NCBI GenBank assembly: GCA_023269675.1
Contig: JAHFSX010000002.1
Coordinates: 124,001 to 188,000 of the forward strand
From: Verrucomicrobiota bacterium
GTDB lineage: Bacteria; Verrucomicrobiota; Kiritimatiellia; RFP12; UBA1067
Direction of reading: 5' to 3'
DNA length: 64,000 nt
The position numbers and the translations under genes were made by a program. The notes below the pieces were generated by a model. That model saw only the letters and a list, made by a program, of their open reading frames with translations. It was not told the origin of the DNA and searched no databases. Below are positions 27,701-36,632 of this stretch, piece by piece; the first letter of the stretch is position 1; each line of letters begins with the position of its first letter.

Positions 27701-29394
27701 GTCGCGCCGCTGTTGCCGTTGCCCACGGTCAGCGTCATCGCGCCGGCGGCGCTGCTGGTAATCTTGCGCTTGTCGCTGGCGGAGGCGTTGGCGGCGCCGT
27801 TGGTGAAGCCGATCAGGGCATTGACCGTCTGGCTGACGCCCTCCAGATAGAAGGTGCCGATATCGTTGCCGGCCCCCGACGCCGAGTTGGGCACGCTGCC
27901 CTGCCCGAGCATGAGATTCCGGTTCGTCGCCAGCGCGTCAGGGGCGGTGATCTTCAGCGTGGTCGAGTTCTGCACGGCCGCGTCGCCCACATCGTTGTAA
28001 GAGGCGTTGAGCACCACGGTCCCGCCGTTATGGCAGGTGAAGCTGCCCGCATTGTTGTCCATCGCCGTGCTGACGTTCAAGGTCGTGCCGGCGGCTGGAT
28101 CAAAAATCAGACTTCCGCCGCTGACCGTGCCCCGCTGGACGAGCCCGAGGTTCAGCACGGCGCCCGAGGAGCCGCCGCCGCCCAGGCGGTAGCCGTTACC
28201 GCCCGTGAGGGTGACGGTTCCGGAGAGGGTGTTCGTGCCGCTCATCGAAAAAATGGCCGCCGCGTAAGGGCTGTTGTCGCCCGGGCCCATGACGGTGACG
28301 GGTTCCGCGACCGTGATGCCGCCGCTGAGCGCCAATTGGCTTCCCGTGACGGCGGAGGCGGTCGAGTAGATCACGGTGTTTCCGTTCGTCGTGCCGAGCG
28401 CAGTGGCGCTGTAGATCGCGAGGGTCCCCGCGCTCACAGCCGTGATCCCGCCGTAGGTACTGTCTCCGGACAGGTTGACCCGTCCCCCGCCCGCCACGGT
28501 GACGCCGGAAGCGCCGCCCGCGTTGTCGCCGATGGATCCCGAGAACGCCAGCGCGCGCGTGGCGTCGGGCGAAGTCAGCACCAGTTCCCTACTCGTCCCG
28601 ACAGCCACGCTGTTGCTGACCGTCAGGGTGCCCGCACCCGCATTCAGGAGCCCGTTGGCCGTGAAATCCCCGGAGAGGCCACCTGCCGCACCGGTATAGC
28701 GCAAGGTGTTGAACGAGGCGCCCGCCCCCACCGTGCCGGCCGCGGCCACCTCATAGTTGGTCACGCCTGCCGTGTCGGCCACGTCCGCCGCGGCGGCCGC
28801 GGTGCCGATGTAACCCGTAACGACACCGCCGCTGACGGTCGCGTATTTTGTGGAGGCGCCAGTGCCGTAGCGGAGCCACGGGCCGATGATGCCGGTGGCA
28901 TCGTTGGTGAGGACCGCCGTGCTCACCGTACCCGCGCCCTGGACGTCCAGCGCCGACCCGGTCCCGCGGGTCAGGGTGGCGGGGCTGACCGTGAGCGTGC
29001 GGCCATTGGCGACATTCCAGATCTGGCCCACATAGTCCAGCAGGGTCAGGTTCGCGTTGGTGATGGCCAGGTCAGCCGTGGCGGTACTCATGTTGATGCC
29101 TTGAAAGCCGTTGGTCAGCGTGTTGGCCCCGCCGATGCCCACCGCCCCGCCGGGGTTCACGACCCACAATCCCTGGAAGCTCAGGTTCGTGCCCAGAAGC
29201 GCGGCATTGACGCCGGTCACCGTATTGGTCCACAGCGCGATGTCATTTACGCCGGGCACGGCGCCCCCCACCCAGCTGGTGGTCAGATTGAGATTGTTGG
29301 TGTTGTCCGCCTTGACGCGTACCGCCGCCTGTGCGGAACAGCCGACCCACACGAGACCGACCGCCATGAACCATCCGCTCACCTGTTTACGCAT
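24760..29394 (-). CDS. Exported PATR-repeat protein, 1544 aa, paralogue of the next gene
   Basis: Predicted surface or secreted fibre. The start is ATG 29394 with AAGGAG 7 nt upstream; signal peptide MRKQVSGWFMAVGLVWVGCSAQA. The N-terminal segment (KADNTNNLNLTTSWVGGAVP...) is nearly shared with the neighbouring PATR protein. PATR units (LTLSGTNTYTGMTIVNSGVL, LTGSNVYDGVTTVSLGIL, LTLSGVNTYTGSTVLSNGTL and others) recur throughout. A module of about 270 residues beginning ALGTTNGxTVxY occurs twice, at roughly 28410-27560 and 26220-25400, and again twice in the neighbour. A smaller block (NALPGWD-GRYxV...GFDTT-GNR) is tandemly repeated. There is no barrel or PEP-CTERM; it ends in LTGTLLRLQ. It probably shares a transcript with the PATR gene upstream and ends at a strong terminator. 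Confidence 0.85.
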   Translation of the reverse strand: MRKQVSGWFMAVGLVWVGCSAQAAVRVKADNTNNLNLTTSWVGGAVPGVNDIALWTNTVTGVNAALLGTNLSFQGLWVVNPGGAVGIGGANTLTNGFQGINMSTATADLAITNANLTLLDYVGQIWNVANGRTLTVSPATLTRGTGSALDVQGAGTVSTAVLTNDATGIIGPWLRYGTGASTKYATVSGGVVTGYIGTAAAAADVADTAGVTNYEVAAAGTVGAGASFNTLRYTGAAGGLSGDFTANGLLNAGAGTLTVSNSVAVGTSRELVLTSPDATRALAFSGSIGDNAGGASGVTVAGGGRVNLSGDSTYGGITAVSAGTLAIYSATALGTTNGNTVIYSTASAVTGSQLALSGGITVAEPVTVMGPGDNSPYAAAIFSMSGTNTLSGTVTLTGGNGYRLGGGGSSGAVLNLGLVQRGTVSGGSLIFDPAAGTTLNVSTAMDNNAGSFTCHNGGTVVLNASYNDVGDAAVQNSTTLKITAPDALATNRNLMLGQGSVPNSASGAGNDIGTFYLEGVSQTVNALIGFTNGAANASASDKRKITSSAAGAMTLTVGNGNSGATFDGVIENGSGGGTLALTKVGTGGQTLTGNRANTYTGLTSVNGGTLTLSKIAGTNAVAGNITIGAGVLANGQSHQIADTASVTMTNAAAKWDLIGKSETVANVNVQNAGAAVNSGFLSGTAGKLTVSGTLTHTLGNITLNSSGAGGQSVIDVNTLVNMGGDWTFGANDGTQSLLIGPGGLTMGNGSAIAVNASGPSTNFISLGGDVASLAHALTNTISGLGQLRLNGARVFNVADGAAPLDMAISVIIADGTGTGSLTKTGLGTLSLSGVNLYAGTTAINEGTLALSVTNALPGWDVGGRYAVASGAALAVGNAISSAAISTLLGTGNFAAGASIGFDTTGGNRTNTSSLADTGAGALGVVKVGANTLTLSGTNTYTGMTIVNSGVLAIPYTNALPGWDTNGRYSVYSNAVLAVGNGVSNASVATLIATTNFAAGASIGFDTTLGNRSYGNVISNSVNGPLCLVKLGTNTLTLTGSNVYDGVTTVSLGILAINNANALGTTNGGTVVYCAGGPLIGGKLEVSGGIVLAEPITLMGPGEGAPYVDSLAATGGTNTLAGTVTLTGTAPYRIGAANAGTVLNVGLIQRTGATGNTLVLDPSATLTVNMPIVNKAGDLLSHSGGTVVLNASNNDVGNVSVQYSSTLRLGAPDALATNKTLNLGGTSTDANAERGSVNLAGFSQTVSALNGNGTNVANPAVTRMITNSVAALSTLTVGNGNGSGAFNGVIAGAIALTKVGAGTQTLFGTGINTFSGDTTVYAGTLSVSNALALQKSTLNCAGGTVSFGGGLTAFTLGGLAGTQNLGLTNALGASVALTVGNNSSNTVYSGVLSGGGSLVKVGSGTLTLSGVNTYTGSTVLSNGTLRLGRDNALGSGTQIILNGGTLDPGVYVNALSALNITAGGTLALGSGACTLAFADSSGQAWSGTLNLTGTWGPTSLRFGTGPSGLTPAQLSSIRVNGQRAWFQLDAQGYLWKLTGTLLRLQ

Positions 29395-29488
29395 AATCGA
29401 ACTCCTTTTGACCTCACCGCAAAATAACCACGCCTAGCCGATCATCTCAGAAGCCGGCCACCTTCAGCCTGCCACGCCGACATTCCGT

Positions 29489-32400
29489 TTACTGAAGCCT
29501 GAGCAGCGTGCCCGAATTGTCGCTCAGCACGGTCAACACGCCCGTCCCCAAGAAGTACACGTCGTCCTTGTGAGTGGCCGCGCTGCCCGAAGAGCCATAC
29601 GTGCCCACGCGCTGCATATCTGCTCCCAGGTACAGATTACGGACGGATTCGTTCACCCCCGAAGCGAGATTGACCTTGGCGCCGCCGCCGGTTGCGAGCC
29701 TGAGGGTGGCAGTGTCGGCGATCGCCGTCGAGCTTTGCAAGGCCAACGTGCCGGCCGTGACCATCACGTTGGTGCTGCTCACGCCCAGCACGCCATTGCT
29801 GACCGCCAGCGTGCCGCCAATCACGGTGGTCGAGCCGCTGTAGGTGTTGGTTCCGGCCAGCGTGAGCACCGAGTTCGCCGCGCCGGCCTTCACCAGACTG
29901 ATCGCCCCCGTGATCCTGCCGCTGAAGAGGTCGCTGGTGCCGGCGGTCTGGCTGATCGTCAGCGTGGAGACGCTCGACGGGCGGCCGTTGGTGATGATGT
30001 TGTTGGGCTTGGAGGCCGCGTTGCCGTACTCCGTCAGGCCGCCCAGCGTTTGGCTGTAGCCGTTGAGGTCGAGACGGCCGTTGCCCGGCTCAGAGTTGCC
30101 CAGCGTAACCCGCTTGCCCACGCACATCGCCTCATCCGCGCCGAGGCGAAGGATGCCGCCGTACTGAATCTGAACGGAACCCCACGCATTGTTTGTCGAG
30201 CACATCACGACGGTTCCGCCGCTGTGGCAGTTGAGCAGTCCCGTGCCGATGTCGATCGTGTTGCTGACGATCAGGAAGCCGGCGCCCGGATTCAAAACCA
30301 GCATGGGATTAGCGGCCGCGTTCAGGCGCATAATCGGTCCGTTCAGGACAAGCGTGCCGGCATCAACACCGATGCGTCCACTGCCGATGGGCCCCACCAT
30401 GATCCAGCCGTTGATGACGTTATTTCCAGCGGAGTTGCGGAGCGCACCCGTGTAGGCATACTGCTGATCGCCGTTGATGATGAAACTCTCGCCGACCGTC
30501 AAAGCGCCGGCGCTGCCGTCGAGCAGGATCTGGCCCGTGGAGTCCGTATAGAGGGAGGCTGTGCCGCCGGCGCGGTTGACCACCGTGTAGCCATTGGTGG
30601 AGCCGAGCGCGTTGCTGTGGCGCACGATCAGCTTACCGCCGTTGAGATAGGTGATGCCGTCAAACGCATTGTCCGCGGTGAGCGTCAGCGTGTTGGTGCC
30701 GACCTTGACCACGCCCAGCGCCCCGTTCACGGTGTTGCTGATGCTGCCGGCATACGTGCGGTTGCTGACCGTCGTGTCGAAACCGATGCACGCGCCGCCA
30801 GCAAAGTTGCCGGTGCCCATGATCGTCGCGAAATCGGCGTCGCTCACCGCGTTGCCGACGGCGAGTCCCGCATCGCGCGAGACCCCGAAGCTTCCTCCCG
30901 TGTTCCAGCCGGGCAGAGCGTCCGTGGTCGAGATCGACAGCACGCCCGCACGCACGAAGGTACCTCCGGCGAACGTGTTCACGCCCGACAGGGTCAGTGT
31001 ATTGAGGCCCGTCTTGACCAGACCAAGCGTAGACTGGCTCTGCGCGTAAGTGTAATCGCCTGCAGAGGTGTCGATGCCGATCAGCGACGAGGCGTCCAGC
31101 GTAACGCCCGACATCGTGCCAGCCCAAAGAGAGTCGACGTCCGTCGCACTGAAGTACCCCGTGCCGCCCACGCCGAGGTCGAGCCCGGCTCCTGCCGAGA
31201 CCGCCACGCTGCCCGAGGCCGGCTTTGAGGCTGTCTTGCCGAAACAGAGCACGCCGTTGGATACCGTCGTCCCACCGCTGTACGTGTTGGCCCCTGTAAG
31301 CGTCAAAGTTCCCGCGCCGGTTTTGACCAAAGAGCCCGCGTTGCTCAGCACGCCCGCGAAGGTGGTGTTGGTCGTCTGGCTCACGGTCAAAACCGAGCCC
31401 GCTCCGAGGGTGTCGATGGTGCCGCCCGTGCCGGAGAGAGTCCCGCTCACGGTCAGCGAGGGTGAAAACTTAAACGTACCGCCGTTCACGGCCAATGACC
31501 CGTGGTTCACCGCGTTGCTCAGGACCAGCGTGCCGCCGTTGACGGTCGTGCCGCCGGTGTAGAAGTTGGGGCCGCAGAGCGTCTCCGTGCCCGTCCCCAA
31601 CTTGACGTAGGCCAAATTGCCGCCGAACATCCCGTTGAAGGTGCCGCCCCCGTTGCCGTACCCCGTCGACAGCGTACTGAGCGTGAGGGCCGAATTGGTC
31701 ACCGCGCGGGTGCTGGGAGGAGCCGAGGCAAACGCGCCGTCGCCATAGAACCCGTTGACCGTCTGATCAAAGCCCGCCATGTCCAACGAGCCCTGGGGTG
31801 CGGTACCTGTCTGCGTGCCGCTACCGCCGACCTGCAGATTGGCGGCGCTGGCGAGGGCGGCGGACACTCCCAGTTTCAGCAAATGCTGATACTGCACGTT
31901 CATGTCGCCGATGTTGTTGCCGGCCACGTTGAAGACCACCGTTCCGCCGCCGTTGTGAAGGTTGACGGCACCGCCGCCGTTGTTGATCGGATAGTTCACA
32001 TTGACAACGCCGCCAGCCCCGTTTGCTCCGAGAATCAGCGTATTCCCCGCCGAGGTCCGCACGATGGGGCCGTTAATGTTCAGGGCCGTCCCCGCTCCGC
32101 CAGCCGTGAACCGCACACCCGCCGCCGTGATGGTGATGGGGCCGGTCAGCGTATTCGTGCCGCCACCGCCGTTCACCGCCAGGGCGGCGCGCCACGGGTC
32201 GCCGTCGCTGAGGCCGACAAACGTGAGCGGCTCGGCCGTCGTCGTGCTTCCGCTCAGCAGCAGTTGCCCGCCGGTACTGTCAGAGCCGTTAACATAGATC
32301 ACCGTGTTGCCGTTCGTGGTTCCGAGCGCGGTCGGCTTGTTCACGTAGAGCGAGCCGGCACTGACAACCGAAACACCACTGTAGCTGTTGCTCGCGGTCA

Positions 32401-33328
32401 GCCGCACCTGTCCGCCGCCGGTCACCGTGATGCCCGACGCGCCGCCGGGATTGTCACCGACGGTACCGGTCACATCGATCCGGCGCGTCGTGTCAGGCGA
32501 TGTCACCACCAGCTCCCTGCTCGCGCCGATGGTGACGTTACCGCTCAGCGTCAGCATGTTGGTGCCGGCGTTGAGCAAGCCGTTGGCCGTGTAGCTTCCC
32601 GCGATCGTCCCCAGCCCGCCCGTATGGAAGCGCAAGGTGTTGAACGATGCGCCCGCGCCCAAAGTCCCGACCGCTCCGACGTCGTAATTGAGCAAGCCGG
32701 TCGTATCCGTAACATTCGCCGCCGTGGCGGCCGCGACGCCGGTGTAGCCCCCTATAGCACCACCGCTGACGGTCGCGTATTTCGCGGATGTGCCCGTGCC
32801 GAAACGGGCCCACGGGCCGATCAGCCCGGTGGCATCGTTCGTGATCGCGGCGCTGGTCACCAGGCCCGCGCCCTGAACACCCAGCGCGGCTCCCGCAGAC
32901 CGGATGAAGGTGAGGGGGTTGACCGTGAGCGCACGGCCGCTGGTGACATTCCAGACTTGGCTCGCGTAGTCCAGCAGGGTCAGGTTTGCGTTGGTGAGCG
33001 TCAGGTCCGCCGCGGCGAGGCTCAGGTTGAAGCCCATGAAGCCGGTGGTCAGCGTGTTGCCGCCGCCGATGGCCACCGCGCCGCCGGGGTTCATGACGGC
33101 AATACCCATGAAACTCAGGTTCCCTCCCAACAGCACGGCGTTGGCGCCGGTGACCGTGTTGGTCCATTGCGCGATGTCATAGGTGCCCGGAACCGCGCCG
33201 CCCACCCAACTGCTGGTCTGGTTCAGGTTGTTGGTATTGTCCGCCTTGTTGCGCGTGGCCGCCTGTGCCACGCAGCCGAGCACCACGAGGAACGCCGTCA
33301 TGATCCATCCGCTTAAGCGCTTACACAT
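29489..33328 (-). CDS. Exported PATR-repeat protein, 1279 aa, tandem paralogue
   Basis: The start is ATG 33328 (MCKRLSGWIMTAFLVVLGCVAQA, signal peptide) with AAGGAG upstream. A longer open frame to 33469 adds an arginine-rich stretch that overlaps the putative promoter. The leader AAGGAGTTCGAATATG is almost identical to that of the gene at 29394 (AAGGAGTTCGATTATG), and the first 110 mature residues align almost without gaps. PATR units (LTLTGANTYSGGTTVSNGVL, LTLSGVNTFAGGTFVRAGVL, LTLAGTNTYSGSTTVIGGTL) and two copies of the 270-residue ALGxTNG module (about 32335-31520 and 30615-29810) follow. Near the end, NESVRNLYLGADMQRVGTYG...HKDDVYFLGTGVLTVL resembles the segment that precedes PEP-CTERM in Verrucomicrobia proteins. 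Here it is followed only by SDNSGTLLRLQ. Confidence 0.85.
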   Translation of the reverse strand: MCKRLSGWIMTAFLVVLGCVAQAATRNKADNTNNLNQTSSWVGGAVPGTYDIAQWTNTVTGANAVLLGGNLSFMGIAVMNPGGAVAIGGGNTLTTGFMGFNLSLAAADLTLTNANLTLLDYASQVWNVTSGRALTVNPLTFIRSAGAALGVQGAGLVTSAAITNDATGLIGPWARFGTGTSAKYATVSGGAIGGYTGVAAATAANVTDTTGLLNYDVGAVGTLGAGASFNTLRFHTGGLGTIAGSYTANGLLNAGTNMLTLSGNVTIGASRELVVTSPDTTRRIDVTGTVGDNPGGASGITVTGGGQVRLTASNSYSGVSVVSAGSLYVNKPTALGTTNGNTVIYVNGSDSTGGQLLLSGSTTTAEPLTFVGLSDGDPWRAALAVNGGGGTNTLTGPITITAAGVRFTAGGAGTALNINGPIVRTSAGNTLILGANGAGGVVNVNYPINNGGGAVNLHNGGGTVVFNVAGNNIGDMNVQYQHLLKLGVSAALASAANLQVGGSGTQTGTAPQGSLDMAGFDQTVNGFYGDGAFASAPPSTRAVTNSALTLSTLSTGYGNGGGTFNGMFGGNLAYVKLGTGTETLCGPNFYTGGTTVNGGTLVLSNAVNHGSLAVNGGTFKFSPSLTVSGTLSGTGGTIDTLGAGSVLTVSQTTNTTFAGVLSNAGSLVKTGAGTLTLTGANTYSGGTTVSNGVLCFGKTASKPASGSVAVSAGAGLDLGVGGTGYFSATDVDSLWAGTMSGVTLDASSLIGIDTSAGDYTYAQSQSTLGLVKTGLNTLTLSGVNTFAGGTFVRAGVLSISTTDALPGWNTGGSFGVSRDAGLAVGNAVSDADFATIMGTGNFAGGACIGFDTTVSNRTYAGSISNTVNGALGVVKVGTNTLTLTADNAFDGITYLNGGKLIVRHSNALGSTNGYTVVNRAGGTASLYTDSTGQILLDGSAGALTVGESFIINGDQQYAYTGALRNSAGNNVINGWIMVGPIGSGRIGVDAGTLVLNGPIMRLNAAANPMLVLNPGAGFLIVSNTIDIGTGLLNCHSGGTVVMCSTNNAWGSVQIQYGGILRLGADEAMCVGKRVTLGNSEPGNGRLDLNGYSQTLGGLTEYGNAASKPNNIITNGRPSSVSTLTISQTAGTSDLFSGRITGAISLVKAGAANSVLTLAGTNTYSGSTTVIGGTLAVSNGVLGVSSTNVMVTAGTLALQSSTAIADTATLRLATGGGAKVNLASGVNESVRNLYLGADMQRVGTYGSSGSAATHKDDVYFLGTGVLTVLSDNSGTLLRLQ

Positions 33329-33376
33329 ATTCGAACTCCTTACAAGCATGCCCTGACTTGACCTACACTTGCGTAT

Positions 33377-33406
33377 ACGATACCAAATCCGCGCGCTCGA
33401 TATCAA
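33377..33406 (-). promoter_or_regulatory. Candidate promoter of the PATR pair
   Basis: On the minus strand TTGATA (33401-33406) and TATCGT (33377-33382) are 18 nt apart, about 50 nt before the ribosome-binding site of the 1279-aa PATR gene. They lie in a locally AT-rich patch. Motif evidence only. Confidence 0.35.
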
Positions 33407-33636
33407 TCGCCAGATCAACTGGGGTGCACCGGCGATTCGCCGACTCCGCGCTCGGAGATCGCGGGCCACCTTGCGCGGAACGCATTTCAGGGGTCACGCG
33501 CGACCGGCGCGCACGGCGCCGAACAACGACCTTCTGGTCAGTCACTCGACCGTGAGCCCGATCGACTGTAGCGGATCTGGCTTAGCCGACCCCTCGTGCG
33601 TGCGCCGGGCGCACGGCTGTATTTTCCTGCGGAAAT
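33407..33636. other. Intergenic region between the GxGYxYP gene and the PATR pair
   Basis: No gene is supported. A GC hairpin (CGTGCGC at 33599-33605 with GCGCACG at 33609-33615) lies 22 nt after the GxGYxYP stop codon without a T-run. It may mark the end of the long upstream operon. Confidence 0.45.
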
Positions 33637-36576
33637 TCATCGGACGATTTCCCAAATGAGGATCTCGCCCGCCGCCAGCGAGGCCTTGCCGGGCCAGTAA
33701 ATGCGCGTTTCGATGGCGCCCCCGGCATGTGCGAATTCCAGGGGATAGTCCCGCCAGGCATTCAAGGGCGCGTCTTTGATGGCGATCGAACGGGCGGCGG
33801 CATCGCCCTTGGCGCCCTCGACGTGGACGTCGATGCGGGCGAGGGTGCCGGCGCCCTCGCCGGTGCGCTTGATCCGGAAAAGCGCAAGGTAGCGGCCCGG
33901 AGAAAAGGGCTTGAAGGGCCCGAACACGAGGTGCCCGGCCTCCGTCTCGCCCGCCTGGGCCACCCATGCGCTGCCGCAGGGCACCGACAGGTCCGCTTGC
34001 GCGGAACCGGAGCGGTGGGAAAGGCCCGCGGCTTCGAAGCGGTCCGCAAAGCGCAGGGACACGCCTTCCGGCAACGCGCCCGCCACTTCGCCCGCGGGGA
34101 CCGTCCGCAGGGCGACGGGTTTGGAGCACTCGCCCCACGCGCCTTTCAGCGCGAGCCTCAGCGACGGTCCCGTGGGCGTGCCTTGGCAGGCGATCTTCAC
34201 CGATTGAAACGCGGGGATCTCGCCGCGCTCCGGCATGACGGTGAAATCGCCGAGGCCCTCGGTCACGGTGGCGCGGAACGGCAGCGGCGAACCCGTGGCG
34301 TTGTAGGCGGAAGCCTCAAACAGAACAGGCCGGCCCTCGATGACCGCCACGCCGGGAACGCAGCGGAGCTGCACCTTCTGCCGCGACAGGGCCTGCTTCG
34401 CCAGCGCGGCCAGATGATCCGGCCCCACCGCCACGTACTGCGGCCCCAGCCGTTCCATGACCTCAGGCAGAACCGACAGGTCCGCGCCCCAATTCCAGAT
34501 GAAGGCGTGCAGGAAAGCCGGCCGCTCGGCGGATGTGGCGGCGCGGATTTGCGCGACCAGCAGATCGATCTTGCGCGGCCGCGCCGCGCCCTCTTCCCAA
34601 TGCGTGACCGCGTGGAACACGGGCACGCCGCGAGCGGTGGGATAAAAAACCTCGTCATAGCGGTCCACGCGTTTGCCGTAGTCGGGGAAGATCGCGTCGA
34701 TCTCCGGAAGTTCAGCGGCGTAGCGGCTGATGGTCTCCGGCCGCGAAACGCCCATGATCCAGATTTGCTTCAGATCGGAGCGCGGCAGGTAGTCGCGCGT
34801 GAGCCCGAGAAACTCGCCGAAGAGGCGCGTGCGCGCCGCCGCGGTGAAACGCTGCGCGTAGTCGTCGGGATAGGTGTATCCCACCCCGGAAACCGCGCCC
34901 ACGAACGCGTCGTTGGCCGATGCGCTTTCGTAATAGTAATCCACGACCGCGGGTATCAGCAGCGCGGCGCAGGGCGACAGGCTCCACGCGATCGGCACGC
35001 GGCCGCGCGCCGGGTCGCGCCAAAGCTGCGGAAAATTGCCGCGGCTCAGAACCGGCAGATTGTCGCCGTCCGACATGAGCCACGTCAGATACACCTTATC
35101 CGCCTGCAGCTCGGGCGCGGGCGTACGGCGCTGTTTGAACTCCGGCACGGAATACCCGGAGTGCACGCTGAGGTTCGCCACGCCCACCGCACCGACCAGA
35201 AACTTGCCGTATTGCGCGCAGAGCCGCACGCCGCCGCCCTCGCCGATGCCGACGTCGTCACCCGCCCACGGGAAGCCCATCACCGGTATGTTCGCGGGCG
35301 CCTGCGCGAGGATCTCCTCCATCAGCCGCGCTTCGGCGGTCGGATCGCCGCCCGGCAGCGCGCCGTCGATCGGCCCGGTAATCCAGAAGGTGAAGACGCG
35401 CTGCTGATACAGATAGTCGCGCAGGCCGGAAGCGTCTTCCGGATAAAGGCAGGCCAGCACGAAATGATTGAGCTGCGGCCACAGGGTGTCGAACGCCCAA
35501 CGGTGCGCCTCGGCGTTCGTTTTCCAGCGCCCGCGCAGATCGTCCAGCACCGGCAGCCCGAGCTCGCGCGCCAGGCGCGGAGAGACGACGACGCCGTCCT
35601 TCAGGCTGGCGAGCATCATCGCGACATTCTTCGATGACGCGAGGCGCGGGTCGTAGATGACCGCGCCTTTGATCTTGTCCCGGTAGCGCGCGACCAGCGT
35701 CATGGGATCGGCCACGGTCTCCTCGCTCTCGACCCAGCCGCGCTTCTTCATCCAATCCAGCCACTGCCGGTCGGTCGGGTCCAGGATGGCGTAAAGCGAG
35801 GGCCGCTCGCGGTTGACGAGGCCCTGCACACACAGCAGGAGCATGCGGCGGTCGTAGGGTTGCGCCTGGAGATCGAAAACGATCTGGCGCGGCGCCGGTT
35901 TCAAGGCGCGGGGAAAGACCTCCGGAAAAGGGCGCGTCTCGGAACGGTACGGCAAGTCTGCGGGCAGGCCGCTCGGCGCGGCGCTGGGCGCGCGCAACGC
36001 AAGGTCGGCTGCGCCACCGCCTTCGAGCGCAAAGAGGGTCACCTTGTCCAGGCGCACGCCCGCATACCCGTTCCAGTGGAGGCGGCATTCGAGTTTGCCG
36101 CCGGACGTGTGAAAGGCGAAGGGGATCTGGACATACCCGTCTCGCGTAAGGTCGCCGGACCACACATCGCGCGCCCCGAGCACCTTCACGGCGCCGCCCA
36201 CACAGGCGTCCAAACGCGCGGCGATATCGTCCTCGGTCACATCCAGCAGTCTGAGCCGGAAGAAGGCGGCGTAATTCCCGGCAGGCACGTCGAGGTAAGG
36301 CCCGAAGATCAGGTGCCTGTTGGGGGCATCGGCTCCGGGACGCGCCTCCCAGGCTTTGCCGCCCGAAGCGGCCGGATCATCGGCGGCGCGGCCGGTCATG
36401 TGATTCGCAGGCGTTTCGGCCTCCCAGGCGCGAAGCAGGCGATAGCCGCCCTTCGGCAGACATTCGCGGGCGGGGACTTCACGCGTGATGTCGTCCGGCG
36501 GCATTTGCGCGACGGCGTTGATAACGGCCAGCAGGGCCGTCAGGGCGGCGGTACTTGCAAGACGGGAGCGTTTCAT
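33637..36576 (-). CDS. GxGYxYP family protein (putative glycoside hydrolase) with flanking carbohydrate-binding-like domains, 979 aa
   Basis: The family-defining motif appears as SGVGYTYPDDY mid-protein. The preceding region (IVFDLQAQPYDRRMLLLCVQGLVNRERPSLY...DRQWLDWMKKRGW) matches the GxGYxYP N-terminal domain, and DKVYLTWLMSDGDNLPVLSRG matches the core. The family is annotated as a putative glycoside hydrolase without a defined activity. A beta-sandwich of about 170 residues at the N-terminus (YRLLRAWEAETPANH...HLIFGPYLDVPAGNYAAFFRLRL) and a similar one at the C-terminus (HLVFGPFKPFSPGRYLALFRIK) look like paired carbohydrate-binding modules, probably duplicates of each other. The start is ATG 36576 with AAAGG about 7 nt upstream and a signal peptide. 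It is last in the ten-gene run, 56 nt after the preceding gene. Confidence 0.85.
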   Translation of the reverse strand: MKRSRLASTAALTALLAVINAVAQMPPDDITREVPARECLPKGGYRLLRAWEAETPANHMTGRAADDPAASGGKAWEARPGADAPNRHLIFGPYLDVPAGNYAAFFRLRLLDVTEDDIAARLDACVGGAVKVLGARDVWSGDLTRDGYVQIPFAFHTSGGKLECRLHWNGYAGVRLDKVTLFALEGGGAADLALRAPSAAPSGLPADLPYRSETRPFPEVFPRALKPAPRQIVFDLQAQPYDRRMLLLCVQGLVNRERPSLYAILDPTDRQWLDWMKKRGWVESEETVADPMTLVARYRDKIKGAVIYDPRLASSKNVAMMLASLKDGVVVSPRLARELGLPVLDDLRGRWKTNAEAHRWAFDTLWPQLNHFVLACLYPEDASGLRDYLYQQRVFTFWITGPIDGALPGGDPTAEARLMEEILAQAPANIPVMGFPWAGDDVGIGEGGGVRLCAQYGKFLVGAVGVANLSVHSGYSVPEFKQRRTPAPELQADKVYLTWLMSDGDNLPVLSRGNFPQLWRDPARGRVPIAWSLSPCAALLIPAVVDYYYESASANDAFVGAVSGVGYTYPDDYAQRFTAAARTRLFGEFLGLTRDYLPRSDLKQIWIMGVSRPETISRYAAELPEIDAIFPDYGKRVDRYDEVFYPTARGVPVFHAVTHWEEGAARPRKIDLLVAQIRAATSAERPAFLHAFIWNWGADLSVLPEVMERLGPQYVAVGPDHLAALAKQALSRQKVQLRCVPGVAVIEGRPVLFEASAYNATGSPLPFRATVTEGLGDFTVMPERGEIPAFQSVKIACQGTPTGPSLRLALKGAWGECSKPVALRTVPAGEVAGALPEGVSLRFADRFEAAGLSHRSGSAQADLSVPCGSAWVAQAGETEAGHLVFGPFKPFSPGRYLALFRIKRTGEGAGTLARIDVHVEGAKGDAAARSIAIKDAPLNAWRDYPLEFAHAGGAIETRIYWPGKASLAAGEILIWEIVR

Positions 36577-36632
36577 AAGACACCTTTATCAGATCAGCAA
36601 CGAGGTCGACCGCGTCAGCATCGGAGAGCTCG

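Noticed and set aside
33329..33469. 47-residue N-terminal extension of the 1279-aa PATR protein
   Set aside because: The extension covers the putative promoter. The signal peptide begins at MCKRLSG with a ribosome-binding site identical in position to that of its paralogue.
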